From: CAWELS01 sp964468205
GTDB taxonomy: Bacteria; Acidobacteriota; Terriglobia; Bryobacterales; Bryobacteraceae
Reading direction: 5' to 3'
Length of the DNA: 59,819 bases
Assembly (NCBI GenBank): GCA_964468205.1
Contig: CAYXVG010000045.1
Coordinates: 1 to 59,819, forward strand
In this document: piece by piece, positions 34,427-43,101 of the stretch
Layout: each line of letters opens with the position of its first letter
Numbering within the stretch: position 1 is the first letter of the stretch
Made by a program: the position numbers and the translations under genes
The notes under the pieces: model-generated
Databases searched by the model: none
What the model was told of the DNA's origin: nothing
Seen by the model: the letters and a program-made list of their open reading frames with translations, nothing else

Positions 34427-34591
34427 ATGGCGAAAACCGACCTCTACTTCAAAGTCGAAGTCGTACACCACCCCGACGAACCGGTCGAACGGATCATCTC
34501 CGAGATCGAACGGCAGATGCGCAAGGTCTACGTGGTTCACGCCGTCGAGTTCCAAAACTCGATCAACGTCTCCAACGAACCGCTGGAGTGA
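34427..34591 (+). CDS. Small hypothetical protein, 54 residues
   Basis: ATG 34427 opens a frame of 54 codons ending TGA 34591. The protein begins MAKTDLYFKV and is mixed charged and hydrophobic without a membrane segment; the pattern EPVERIISEIERQMRKVYVV suggests a short alpha/beta fold. It sits between two minus-strand genes, the isomerase and dGTPase. Codon use is Gly/Cys-poor and third positions are GC-rich like genes nearby. TATCAT upstream could be a -10 box of a nearly leaderless transcript, as no strong ribosome site is seen. No family is recognised. Confidence 0.65.
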   Translation: MAKTDLYFKVEVVHHPDEPVERIISEIERQMRKVYVVHAVEFQNSINVSNEPLE

Positions 34592-34605
34592 CGCACCGCC
34601 CGGCC

Positions 34606-35727
34606 TCAATCCACGTGTTTCCAATATGTTCGTTCGAGAAAGGGGTCCGTCATCCCAGCGATGTAGTCGCAGATCACCCGGTGGGCCGGCTCCGAATCCA
34701 GCTTGGCGCGGTGTGGAGCGGGCATATGCCCGGGGTGCTCGAGATAGTGCTGGAACAGTGCCGCGACCATCTGGCCGGAACGCTTCCTGGCGGCGAGCAG
34801 CGCCTCGGAACTATAGACCTGCGCGTGAAGAAACTCCTTCAGGCTGCGGTTGGCCGCCTCCGCGGCGGGCGAGAAGCCAGCCACCCGGACGTCATGACTG
34901 CGCACATCCTCGTGATTTCGTAGTTTCGCCTCCCGGGCAGCGACTGCGGTACCCTCGATGAGTCCGGAAACCAGGAAATCGAACAGCTCGCGTAATGTCT
35001 GGTGAAATTTCACCCGTTCCGCCGCACCCGGAAAGCGCATCTCGGTGGTTTCGAACAGTTCGCCGAAGTGTTGGTGACGGGAGCGGATCTCTTCCAACGG
35101 GACGATCCCCGCGCCGTGCGCGTCGTCAAGGTCGGCTGTGTTGTAGGCAATCTCGTCGGAAAGGTCGATCAACTGGGCTTCCACCGGGGGGCGGAGGCCG
35201 GGCAAATACTCTGCTAGCTGCGGGTCCTCGCCTGGAACCAGGTCCTTCGAGTGCTTGACAAGCCCCTCCCGCGCCTCGAAAGTGAGGTTGAGGCCGGGAA
35301 ACATCGCATAGCGTTGCTCGAATTGCTCAACGATGCGCAGCGCATGGCGGTTGTGGTCGAAATGGTCGCCAAAGCGGCGCATCTGCCGGTCAAGCTCCGC
35401 TTCGCCGGCATGGGCGAACGGAGGATGTCCGATGTCGTGGCCGAGCGCCAAGGCCTCGGTAAGGTCCTCGTCGATTTCGAGAGCAGCCGCGACGGTGCGC
35501 CCCACCTGGGCCACCTCGATCGTGTGCGTGAGCCGGTTGCGGAAGTGATCCGACAACCCGGGCGCAAAGACCTGGGTCTTGTTCTCCAGGCGCCGGAAGG
35601 CGCGTGCGTGCACCACCCGGTCCCGGTCCCGCTGAAAATCGTTCCGGTACGGGTGAGGAGGTTCAGGATAGCGGCGTCCGTGGCTGGCAGGCAGCGGAAA
35701 TCGAAGATGGCGAAGTGTCTCGGCCAT
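34606..35727 (-). CDS. dgt: Deoxyguanosinetriphosphate triphosphohydrolase
   Basis: HD-domain enzyme of 373 residues that hydrolyses dNTPs to the nucleoside and triphosphate. Visible are the conserved start YRNDFQRDRDRVVHARAFRR, the histidine in RLTHTIEV, the HD motif LGHDIGHPPFAHAGE and later NTADLDDAHG, as in dGTPase-like proteins. The length fits the shorter bacterial type. It is encoded after the TPR protein with 19 bases between, and it converges on the 54-residue gene. The true nucleotide preference may be broad, as for related enzymes. Confidence 0.92.
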   Translation of the reverse strand: MAETLRHLRFPLPASHGRRYPEPPHPYRNDFQRDRDRVVHARAFRRLENKTQVFAPGLSDHFRNRLTHTIEVAQVGRTVAAALEIDEDLTEALALGHDIGHPPFAHAGEAELDRQMRRFGDHFDHNRHALRIVEQFEQRYAMFPGLNLTFEAREGLVKHSKDLVPGEDPQLAEYLPGLRPPVEAQLIDLSDEIAYNTADLDDAHGAGIVPLEEIRSRHQHFGELFETTEMRFPGAAERVKFHQTLRELFDFLVSGLIEGTAVAAREAKLRNHEDVRSHDVRVAGFSPAAEAANRSLKEFLHAQVYSSEALLAARKRSGQMVAALFQHYLEHPGHMPAPHRAKLDSEPAHRVICDYIAGMTDPFLERTYWKHVD

Positions 35728-35746
35728 GCCGGTCGCCCGAGCCGGT

Positions 35747-36454
35747 TTACTGTGATTCCTGGGAAAGCTCGCCCAGCGCCGTAAGGGCGGCGCGGCTCAC
35801 TGCGCTGCGGGCAGTGCGGAGGGGTTCGAGAAGTTTCCGGGCCTCCTCGGGGTCCTCTTTGCCGACGAGTCTGGCCAGAGCGATCGTCGCCTGTTCCTTG
35901 GAAACCAGCACGGACGGGTTCTCGATCAGATCGCGTAGAAGCTGCTTTGCCTCTTCTGTTTTACCCTGCCCCGCGTAAAGCTGCGCCAGCGAGTAGGCGG
36001 CCTGGCTGTCGTAAGGCGGCTTGCCGTCTTCTGCCACTTTTCTGAAGTACTCCTCCGCCTTGTCCGCCTGGCCCTGACGGTTCGCGGAGAGACCGAGGTA
36101 GAACCGGGCAATGGAAGCCTCCTCGGTCCCGTCGTACTTCGTCGCGAGTTCCGTGAAGGCCTCTTCGACTGCTTTGTCCTTTTCCTCCTGAGTCGGGAAG
36201 GTCACGAAAAACGGGCTTTCTTCAGTCCCGATGTTGGCGTCATAGACGCGCAGAGCCTCATCCAGCGCTTCCTGCCGCTTGGACTGTTGGACGTTTTGGT
36301 AGTACAAGATACCAACGGCGGCCAGGACGACCGCGACGAGTGCGGCGCCAATAGCAACCGCCTGCCTTTTGTGCCCTTCGAGAAACTCGAGGATTTCGGC
36401 CACTTCGACCGCAAACTTATCGGTCTTTAACTCTTTCCGAGTGATTCTGTCCAC
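35747..36454 (-). CDS. Membrane-anchored TPR protein, YfgM-like
   Basis: A 235-residue protein with a cytosolic N-terminus, one membrane helix (about 36-53, VAIGAALVAVVLAAVGILYY), a coiled-coil-like stretch and about three to four TPR units (for example YLGLSANRQGQADKAEEYF and YSLAQLYAGQGKTEEAKQ). Layout resembles YfgM-type proteins that help secreted proteins fold at the membrane. It is probably exposed to the periplasm. It precedes dgt on the same strand by 19 bases, though the link may be only positional. Confidence 0.82.
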   Translation of the reverse strand: MDRITRKELKTDKFAVEVAEILEFLEGHKRQAVAIGAALVAVVLAAVGILYYQNVQQSKRQEALDEALRVYDANIGTEESPFFVTFPTQEEKDKAVEEAFTELATKYDGTEEASIARFYLGLSANRQGQADKAEEYFRKVAEDGKPPYDSQAAYSLAQLYAGQGKTEEAKQLLRDLIENPSVLVSKEQATIALARLVGKEDPEEARKLLEPLRTARSAVSRAALTALGELSQESQ

Positions 36455-36679
36455 GGATAACCTCAGGAATGCTTTACGGACCGCCGTAATTCAGTCTATG
36501 CCGGGGTGGAATGGCGACGTTAGCAAAATGCGCGCCGCGCGAACTCCGGAGCGGGATCCAGACACAACTCTATCGCCCGTGCTTTCATTTTTCATCGTAA
36601 CATATCGCGGTTTCGGGTCGCCCGACAACGGCGGAAAGACGCCCCTTCCCTCGAGGTCAATGTTCCGGCGCTGATCGGT

Positions 36680-37354
36680 CTACATGGCGCTCGTGAGCTG
36701 ATTGTGAATGGCAAACTTGACTAGCCCAGCGACATCGTGGATATCAAGCTTCCGCATCAGGCTGGCGCGGTATGTGTCAACGGTTTTGGGACTCAGGTCC
36801 AGACGCGCGGCGATCTCTTTCGCGCGAATCCCCTCCACCAACAGCATGAAGACCTCATACTCCCGGGAACTCAATCTATCCAGCGGATCGGCCGCATCCG
36901 CTTTCTTGCTCGCAACAAACATCTTCTCCAGGTTTAAGAGAGGAGTGATATAAACGCTCCCGTCAAGGGCCAGATCGAACGCGGCTTTCAGGTGTTCCAG
37001 CGGACCGCGTTTGAGGACATATGCAATGGCCCCGCTTCTGAGCGTCTCAAAGACCGTCTTGCGATCCGTGCGCATACCCATCACAACGATGCGAGTGGGC
37101 AAGCCGGCAACCCGGGCTTTGCGGATCACCTCGAGGGTGAACAGCCGGTCGAGGCTCTGATCGAGCAGCGCCAGATCCGGCCGGCATTTCTCCATTTCGC
37201 TAAGAGTTGTTTCTCCGTCCCCGCACTGCGCCACGACGCTGGTTCGACAGCAGGATTCGCACAGCGCGACAAAACCCTCACGGACGAGGGCGAGAGGCTC
37301 CGCGATTAATAGGGAACTTCGGGAGACGGTCCCCGATTCCGCTGACTCGGGCAT
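36680..37354 (-). CDS. LuxR/NarL-type response regulator
   Basis: A 224-residue protein with a receiver domain and a C-terminal LuxR helix-turn-helix (LSSREYEVFMLLVEGIRAKE, then DLSPKTVDTYRASLM). The phosphoacceptor should be Asp65 (LALLDQSLD) and the conserved lysine is in YVLKRG (Lys105), but only one acidic residue (Glu19) occupies the usual acidic pair. The receiver may therefore be weakly phosphorylated. I chose ATG 37354 over an upstream in-frame start because receiver homology begins after it. It follows a STAS/anti-sigma pair on the same strand, which may form a common regulatory circuit. Confidence 0.85.
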   Translation of the reverse strand: MPESAESGTVSRSSLLIAEPLALVREGFVALCESCCRTSVVAQCGDGETTLSEMEKCRPDLALLDQSLDRLFTLEVIRKARVAGLPTRIVVMGMRTDRKTVFETLRSGAIAYVLKRGPLEHLKAAFDLALDGSVYITPLLNLEKMFVASKKADAADPLDRLSSREYEVFMLLVEGIRAKEIAARLDLSPKTVDTYRASLMRKLDIHDVAGLVKFAIHNQLTSAM

Positions 37355-37480
37355 AATATCAGGAACTCTGGCGCGGGGCGACCCGCCCGCCGCGTCGCAC
37401 ACAAGGCCACCCTCGGCGCTCCGGGCCGTTTGCGCGAACGCCACTGGACTCTTGAATCGGCCGGCGCCTGGAGACTAGTA

Positions 37481-37825
37481 TCAGGCGAAGCTGCGGACGC
37501 CAGCGGCTTCGTCGTCGAATACCTCAAACACGGTGTAAAGCTTCGTTATCTGCAGAAGGTCTTGGATTCTTTTGGTCAGATGCAGAAGCTTGAGTTGGCC
37601 GCCCTGATTCGCGACGGTGGTGAAAGCGGAAACGAGTTCGCCAATGCCGGAGCTGTCGATGTATGTGACCTCAGACAGGTTCAGGAGCAACTTCTTGTCA
37701 CCCGCGGCCACGAGATCGCGGACCGCGTCGCGGAACGAACTGGCGCCTTCACCAAGGGTGATTCGGCCAACGGCGTCAATAACAGTCACATCGCCAACTT
37801 TGCGGGTCGTCAGTTTCACACTCAC
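37481..37825 (-). CDS. STAS-domain anti-sigma factor antagonist
   Basis: A 114-residue SpoIIAA/RsbV-like protein. The phosphoacceptor is Ser58 in YIDSSGIGEL; phosphorylation here normally blocks its binding to the cognate anti-sigma factor. It starts 11 bases after the stop of an RsbW-like gene on the same strand, the usual partner-switching pair. The sigma factor they would control is not in this window. No phosphatase of the PP2C type is present nearby. The whole length is a single STAS domain. Confidence 0.9.
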   Translation of the reverse strand: MSVKLTTRKVGDVTVIDAVGRITLGEGASSFRDAVRDLVAAGDKKLLLNLSEVTYIDSSGIGELVSAFTTVANQGGQLKLLHLTKRIQDLLQITKLYTVFEVFDDEAAGVRSFA

Positions 37826-37836
37826 GGAAAATCTCC

Positions 37837-38322
37837 TTATCCTTCTTGCTTATTTCCGCGCTCCGGATTCTCCGGTGGCGCGCCTTCATTCTTGAGATAC
37901 TTGACCAGTCTGAACCGGGTGCCGGAGGAAGCCAGCTTCTCGGCCTTGAACTCGTCCATGAAGGCTCTCATCAGAAATATCCCCCGGCCTGACTGATTCA
38001 ACAAGTTCTCTTGAGCCAGCGGATCGGGGACCGAATCCATCTCAAACCCTTTGCCCTCATCTGTCACGGTAATGGTCAGCCGGTCCTCGGCTTTGGCAAT
38101 CCCGAGCGTCACTTTTTTGCGGTCGCTGTAGCAATTGCCATGCACGACCGCGTTCACCATCGCTTCCCGAACGGCCATCCCGACCTGATACCGTGTATCC
38201 TCGTCAAAACCCATCTCTCGCGCGGCCGCCAAGACAAGCTGTTCGGCCTTGTCGACGCTCTCGAGCGTTGAGTCGAGGATCGAGACCACACTTGTGGACC
38301 CGCTGCTGGGTTCTTCAGCCAT
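37837..38322 (-). CDS. RsbW-like anti-sigma factor/serine kinase
   Basis: A 161-residue GHKL-type ATPase without a histidine-kinase domain. The N-box reads EAMVNAVVHGN (53-63), the G1 box DEGKGFEMD, and the G2 box SGRGIFLM, so it should bind ATP and phosphorylate the serine of a STAS partner. The adjacent STAS protein (Ser58 site) is the obvious substrate. ATG 38322 was chosen because the family's N-terminus begins soon after; upstream codons in frame look non-coding. A TTGACT/TATCGT pair upstream may be its promoter. Confidence 0.9.
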   Translation of the reverse strand: MAEEPSSGSTSVVSILDSTLESVDKAEQLVLAAAREMGFDEDTRYQVGMAVREAMVNAVVHGNCYSDRKKVTLGIAKAEDRLTITVTDEGKGFEMDSVPDPLAQENLLNQSGRGIFLMRAFMDEFKAEKLASSGTRFRLVKYLKNEGAPPENPERGNKQEG

Positions 38323-38364
38323 AGGGACAATATTGTGGCCTCGGCGTGGCCAATCCGAACCGTT

Positions 38365-38394
38365 ACGATAGAATAGCTGGCTGGACAAAGTCAA
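38365..38394 (-). promoter_or_regulatory. Possible promoter of the anti-sigma/STAS genes
   Basis: On the minus strand TTGACT (38394-38389) is followed after 18 bases by TATCGT (38370-38365). The -35 is one base off consensus and the -10 matches four of six. Transcription would start near 38358, about 36 bases upstream of the ATG at 38322, a normal leader length. Confidence 0.4.
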
Positions 38395-38507
38395 ATGAGC
38401 CGCCGCGTCACGCCGAGTGCAGCGGAGCGCGCGATCCCGCCAGCGGCCCGTTTCTCTCATCCTCTTCCGAACTGCGTCTCTCCCCAAGGTAGTACAATGG
38501 CCAGCAC

Positions 38508-38684
38508 ATGAAAGACTGGTTTGGTGTGGCTCGCGGATACGGCCTGAACATTCCGGAGGGCGATCTCCGGCAGCTTGCGGTGGCGATGGATCGCCTGGAG
38601 GGGGCCTTCCGCCCCTTGACCCGAAGCATCCCACTCGAGACCGAACCCGCCTACGTTGCACTCCTGCCGGAGAGCGGCCAATGA
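38508..38684 (+). CDS. AtzG/GatC-like small partner of amidase
   Basis: A 58-residue gene (ATG 38508 to TGA 38684). The protein begins MKDWFGVARG and has the pattern LNIPEGDLRQLAVAMDRLEG then LETEPAYVALLPESG, similar in length and layout to AtzG-like/DUF4089 proteins that stabilise AtzE-type amidases, as GatC does for GatA. Its stop overlaps the amidase start by four bases (ATGA), the arrangement expected for a stoichiometric partner. A TACAAT box lies about ten bases upstream. Identification rests on context and pattern, not on a search. Confidence 0.7.
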   Translation: MKDWFGVARGYGLNIPEGDLRQLAVAMDRLEGAFRPLTRSIPLETEPAYVALLPESGQ

Positions 38685-40069
38685 CCCTGATCGAGGCGGC
38701 TGCGATGCTTCGTGGGCGGGAGGTTTCGTCGGCGGAACTGACCGCTTCCTGCCTGCAGGACGTCGAGCGCCTACAACCCAAACTCAACGCGTTCTTAACC
38801 GTTACAGCCGAGGCGGCGCTCAATACGGCACGCCGGCGCGATGAGGAGCTTGCGGCGGGAGCTGGGCGCGGTCCGCTTCACGGCATTCCGGTCGCGGTTA
38901 AAGACGTCTTCTGTACCCGGGGTGTTCGCACCACCTGCGGTTCCCCACTGTTTCACGATTACATACCAGACCACGACGCAGCCGTCGTCGAACGGCTTGA
39001 GGCAGCCGGCGCCGTGCTGTTGGGCAAGACCGGAATGCACGAACTGGCCTACGGCATCACGTCGAATAATCCGCACTATGGAGCCGTCCGCAATCCATGG
39101 GATACCGCACGCATTCCCGGCGGATCGAGCGGCGGATCCGGTGCGGCCGTGGCGGCCGGGATGGCCTTCGTCGCGATGGGCTCAGACACCGGGGGCTCCA
39201 TCCGGATACCGGCGTCGTTTTGCGGGGTCATTGGCCTGAAGCCGACTAGCGGCCGGGTGAGCCGCCATGGAGTGCTTCCCCTTGACTTCACGCTCGATCA
39301 CATGGGGCCGCTGACCCGTTCAGTCCGTGACGCCGCCGCGACCCTCGCCGTTCTGGCCGGACACGATCCGCGCGACGAGTCTTCCAGCCGCCAGCCCGTA
39401 ACCGATTATCTGGCTGCGGCCACCGGGCCGAATCTGACGGACATTCGAGTCGGCTGGCCCGAGAACTTCTACTTCGACCGGCTGCGGCCAGCCGTCGAGA
39501 AGAACATCCGCCGGGCCGCGGAAACGCTCGAGGAACTTGGCGCTCGGATCGTCCCGGTGCGCCTGCCCGACATCGAGGCGATCAATACCGTCGGACGATT
39601 GATCCTGTTTGCCGAAGCCTCGGCCGTAATGGAGCCCTACCTCGACAAGCGCTCCAGGTTTGGATCCGACGTGCTTGCCTTGCTCGATCAGGGCCGGCTG
39701 CTGCCCGCCACCGACTACCTGAACGCGCAACGGCTGCGGCGTCTCCAGCAGCAGGAGTTTCGGCACGTCTGGCGGCGCGTTGACTGCCTGCTGACGCCGG
39801 CGACGCCCATGACCGCACCACTCGTTGGCGAAAGCGAAGTCACCATCGGCGGGCGATCCGAGGATGTCCGGCTGGCCGCCACCCGCTTGCTTCGCGGATT
39901 CAACGTCCTGGGGCTTCCCGCCCTTTCGATGCCGTGCGGACTCGATGACGGCGGGCTGCCGGTGGGGCTGCAGATTGCCGGGCCGCCGTTTGCCGAGGCT
40001 CGGATTTTGGCGGTCGGGGCCGCGCTCGAAGACGCGTTGCGGTTTCCCGGCCTGCCTGCGGCTCGATAA
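38681..40069 (+). CDS. Amidase (amidase signature family)
   Basis: A 462-residue Ser-cisSer-Lys hydrolase. Lys74 in VAVKD, Ser149 in GGSSGGSGAA and Ser173 in DTGGSIRIPA give the full triad with the same spacing as GatA. It should hydrolyse a small amide or biuret-type compound. ATG 38681 overlaps the stop of the small AtzG-like gene, and the AtzE/AtzG analogy is therefore preferred over a tRNA-dependent GatA, for which no gatB is seen here. The end is 71 bases before the next regulator gene. Confidence 0.92.
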   Translation: MTLIEAAAMLRGREVSSAELTASCLQDVERLQPKLNAFLTVTAEAALNTARRRDEELAAGAGRGPLHGIPVAVKDVFCTRGVRTTCGSPLFHDYIPDHDAAVVERLEAAGAVLLGKTGMHELAYGITSNNPHYGAVRNPWDTARIPGGSSGGSGAAVAAGMAFVAMGSDTGGSIRIPASFCGVIGLKPTSGRVSRHGVLPLDFTLDHMGPLTRSVRDAAATLAVLAGHDPRDESSSRQPVTDYLAAATGPNLTDIRVGWPENFYFDRLRPAVEKNIRRAAETLEELGARIVPVRLPDIEAINTVGRLILFAEASAVMEPYLDKRSRFGSDVLALLDQGRLLPATDYLNAQRLRRLQQQEFRHVWRRVDCLLTPATPMTAPLVGESEVTIGGRSEDVRLAATRLLRGFNVLGLPALSMPCGLDDGGLPVGLQIAGPPFAEARILAVGAALEDALRFPGLPAAR

Positions 40070-40140
40070 CTGGGACTCCGCGGCGAAACCATCTAATCCT
40101 CCTTCGTTTTTCCGCCGATAGACCTGCGGAGAGAAGTTGT

Positions 40141-40773
40141 GTGACTCCGTATTCTGTCTACGCCTGCGAAACGCAACCGATCGTCCTCGAAGGTCTGCGC
40201 TCCGTGCTGGCCAGCAGCGGGGACTTTCGCTTGGTGGGGTCTTCGCCCTGTCCCGCCGCGGCGCTTGAAGAGATTGCCGAAAGACAGCCGGACATCTTCA
40301 TGCTCGACCACGGCCTCGGGTGGCCGAAAGTCCACGCGCTGACCACGGAATTACGAAGCGAGACGCCGGAAACCAAGGCGGTCGTATGGGGTTCCGTTCT
40401 AGATTCGGCGGACGGCTACCGGGCAATCCAAATAGGTGTGCGCGGCGTCTTCCAGCGCCATCTGCCCATTGGCCTGCTGCTTGAATGCTTGTTCGAAGTG
40501 GTGTCCGGGCGCGTGTGGTTCGAAGGAGCCGAATCGGCCCTGGAAAGTCACCGGCAGCGTCAAATCGGGGTCCGGCTCACGCCGCGCGAGCGGGAGATCG
40601 TCGAGCTGGTTGCGCAGGGGCTGAAGAACCGGGAGATTGCCGAGCAACTCGCTATCACGACGGGCACGGTTAAGGTCCACCTGATGCACGTGTTCGAAAA
40701 GACCGCTGTCAGCGACCGTTACGAGCTTGCCATGCAGGCGCGAGGGCTGCTCGAGGAATCCGGAACCCGCTAA
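40141..40773 (+). CDS. LuxR/NarL-type regulator with degenerate receiver
   Basis: A 210-residue protein with an N-terminal receiver-like domain and a C-terminal LuxR helix-turn-helix (LTPREREIVELVAQGLKNRE, then ITTGTVKVHLMHVF). Asp56 (FMLDHG) sits where the phosphoacceptor should, but the acidic pair is reduced to Glu10 and the conserved lysine is replaced (VFQRHL), so normal phosphorylation is doubtful. The start is GTG 40141, preceded by GGAGAGAAG. Its stop overlaps the AAAGGAGG ribosome site of the next gene, so it is probably the first gene of the pilus cluster and may regulate it. Confidence 0.85.
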   Translation: MTPYSVYACETQPIVLEGLRSVLASSGDFRLVGSSPCPAAALEEIAERQPDIFMLDHGLGWPKVHALTTELRSETPETKAVVWGSVLDSADGYRAIQIGVRGVFQRHLPIGLLLECLFEVVSGRVWFEGAESALESHRQRQIGVRLTPREREIVELVAQGLKNREIAEQLAITTGTVKVHLMHVFEKTAVSDRYELAMQARGLLEESGTR

Positions 40774-40788
40774 AGGAGGAAACCCTTC

Positions 40789-42471
40789 ATGAGTAGCGAC
40801 ACGGACAGACTAGCCATGCCGGTCGAAATGGCGGAGCGGATCCCGCGGGCAGAGCCATTGAAGGGGTGGCGCCGCTGGCTAACCCCGTCGCTCACCGATT
40901 GTCTCTTCATCTGCCTGGTTTTCTGGCTGTTTATGACCGCCGGCGCTGGCTGGAGCATACTGCTCGCTGACGGCGACGCCGGCTGGCACATCCGTGTCGG
41001 CGAATCGATTTTGGACACCGGTGTGATTCCGCAAACCGATCCATTTTCCTTCACCAAGCCAGGGGCGCCCTGGTATGCATGGGAATGGCTTGCCGAGGCC
41101 GGCATGGCGCATCTCCATCGTCTGGGCGGTCTCAAGGGGGTGACGCTTTTCGCGGGGATTATCGTCGCGATGTTCGGGGCGTTGTCGCTCCGCCTGTTGT
41201 TGTGGAAGGGAGCAAACGTATGGATCGCTCTCGGCGTGACTCTTCTGATGATGGGAGCGGCGTCGGTCCACTTCCTTGCCCGCCCTCATCTGGTCACTTT
41301 CATCTTTCTTCTCGCGTCGCTGTGGCTGGTGGAACGGGACCGGCGTCAGCCGGGACGTCTGGTCTGGCTCCTGGTTCCACTGACGGTTTTGTGGACGAAT
41401 CTCCACGGTGGCTTTCTGGCGCTGTTTGTCTGCCTCGGTGGCGTGGTGGTCGGAAGCATTATTGAGGGAGTCTGGCGGCGGGACGAGTTGCCGGAGAAGC
41501 TTCGTCTGGCCGCGAAATATGCAGCTTTGGGCGTAGCATGCGCCACGGCTTCGATTCTCAACCCGTTTGGGATTGAGCTTCACCGTCACATCCTGGCGTA
41601 TCTCCAGTCGGACTGGATCAAACGGGTGGTCAATGAGTTCCAGTCCCCCAGCTTCCGCGCCGAGAACATCTTGCAGTATGAAGTCCTACTCCTGTTAGGG
41701 GTGGTCGCCGCCGGGTGGCTGCTGCAGCGCGGGCGGGTCGTGGAAGCGATCTGGATCCTTGCCTGGGCGCACTTTTCGCTCTCGGGGGCTCGTCATATCC
41801 CGATCTACGCGATATTCGCCGGGCCGCCGGTCGCCGTCGAACTGACCGGGATTTGGAACCGGTGGCGCGAAGGTAAGAAGAAGTCATCATTGGTAGGGAT
41901 TCTCGACCAATTGTCACGGGATCTAACACCGGGCTTCCGTCGGTTCAGCGTCTGGCCGCTCGTCTTCATCGCGTTTCTGGTGTTTGAGCGAGGCCAGCTC
42001 CAATGGCCGGCGGACTTCCCGGAACAGAAGTTCCCGCTCGCTATGATCCACCGCCATGCGGAGGAGATCCGGAGCGCCCGGATCTTCACCGAGGATGAAT
42101 GGGCAGACTATCTGCTTTACCTGAATTTCCCCGAGCAGCGGGTGTTCATGGATGGCCGCACGGATTTCTACGGACCGGAAGTTGGGGACAAGTACCTTGC
42201 TACCCTCTACGGCAAACCGGAATGGGCCGGCGTGCTGCGGGAATACTCCGTCGAGTTGGTGCTGGTCCCTCCCGAGAAGCCGCTTGCGTCACTGCTGGCC
42301 GCACACGAGACGTGGGAGCGGGTGGACGGAGACGACAAAGCGGTCCTCTTTCGTTATGCCGGTGGCGAGGGGCGAGAAGGTGCGGGCAGGATCGCCGTTT
42401 CCCGGGTTTTGGGTCTTCAAAAAAGTCCGGCTGACACTAATGAAACAGTCCCCCGCAGCCGAAAGTACTAG
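40789..42471 (+). CDS. Large polytopic membrane protein, GT-C-like
   Basis: A 560-residue protein with about nine to ten membrane segments. After the first helix the extracytoplasmic loop contains LADGDAGWHIRVGE and TDPFSFTKPG, an acidic/aromatic pattern found in uncharacterised GT-C-like glycosyltransferases. The last 150 residues form a soluble tail. The ribosome site AAAGGAGG (40772-40779) is ideal. It lies between the LuxR-type regulator and the prepilin peptidase, so it may modify pilus components, but no activity is proven. A 107-base gap follows, holding no convincing gene. Confidence 0.78.
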   Translation: MSSDTDRLAMPVEMAERIPRAEPLKGWRRWLTPSLTDCLFICLVFWLFMTAGAGWSILLADGDAGWHIRVGESILDTGVIPQTDPFSFTKPGAPWYAWEWLAEAGMAHLHRLGGLKGVTLFAGIIVAMFGALSLRLLLWKGANVWIALGVTLLMMGAASVHFLARPHLVTFIFLLASLWLVERDRRQPGRLVWLLVPLTVLWTNLHGGFLALFVCLGGVVVGSIIEGVWRRDELPEKLRLAAKYAALGVACATASILNPFGIELHRHILAYLQSDWIKRVVNEFQSPSFRAENILQYEVLLLLGVVAAGWLLQRGRVVEAIWILAWAHFSLSGARHIPIYAIFAGPPVAVELTGIWNRWREGKKKSSLVGILDQLSRDLTPGFRRFSVWPLVFIAFLVFERGQLQWPADFPEQKFPLAMIHRHAEEIRSARIFTEDEWADYLLYLNFPEQRVFMDGRTDFYGPEVGDKYLATLYGKPEWAGVLREYSVELVLVPPEKPLASLLAAHETWERVDGDDKAVLFRYAGGEGREGAGRIAVSRVLGLQKSPADTNETVPRSRKY

Positions 42472-42578
42472 AGGAGATCACGGAATATGAGGTACGGCAA
42501 TCAAACGGAGCACGGAGGCACACCCCGGTACGCCGGGGCGCTGACGCCGGGCCCGGCCGAACACGTGGGAGGTTGCCG

Positions 42579-43037
42579 GTGAACCCCGAGGTAGTAGTTG
42601 CGGTTGTGCTCGGTCTGGCGGCGGTCATCGAAGATCTCCGCCGGCGGGAGATTCCGAACTGGATTCCTGTCGCGGCGCTCGTTGGCGGGTTTGCCTGCCA
42701 GGTGGCGGACAAAGGCTGGAGTGGATTCGGGGTGTCGGCGCTGGGCGCGGTCGCGGGTTTCGGCGTCTTCCTGGTCTTCTATCTTCTCGGCGGTATGGGT
42801 GGAGGAGATGTGAAATTGATGGCCGGCTTTGGCGCTCTTCTGGGCGCTGGCCGCCTTCTCGAGGCCGCTCTCTGGACGGCGGGGATTGGCGGGCTCATTG
42901 CCCTGTCTGTTATGGGCGTGAGCTGGATTCGGACAAGGCTGTGGCGCCGTGACGGCGCGGCTGCCTTGCCCAGAGCAATTCCCTACGCGCCCGCAATTGC
43001 GTGCGGCGTCTGGTTGACTTTGATTCCGAAAGGATGA
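42579..43037 (+). CDS. Prepilin peptidase, TadV/CpaA-type (A24A)
   Basis: A 152-residue aspartic protease of the small TadV type. Catalytic Asp19 is in AAVIEDLRR and Asp77 in GGGDVKLMAG, the two sites required. It should remove the leader of Flp-type pilins and pseudopilins. GTG 42579 has GGGAGG at ideal spacing, better than TTG 42573. It opens the Tad block; cpaB follows after 65 bases. Notably no Flp pilin gene lies between or beside these genes, where it is usually found. Confidence 0.9.
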   Translation: MNPEVVVAVVLGLAAVIEDLRRREIPNWIPVAALVGGFACQVADKGWSGFGVSALGAVAGFGVFLVFYLLGGMGGGDVKLMAGFGALLGAGRLLEAALWTAGIGGLIALSVMGVSWIRTRLWRRDGAAALPRAIPYAPAIACGVWLTLIPKG

Positions 43038-43101
43038 AGGCGGCGGGCGGGAACTCGCCGTGGCCGAGTAATAGGAAGCATGGCTTCAGGAGTGTAAGGC
43101 T

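Noticed and set aside
42487..42582. A 31-codon frame before the prepilin peptidase, where a Flp pilin gene would be expected
   Set aside because: The peptide has no hydrophobic helix or prepilin site and no ribosome binding site.
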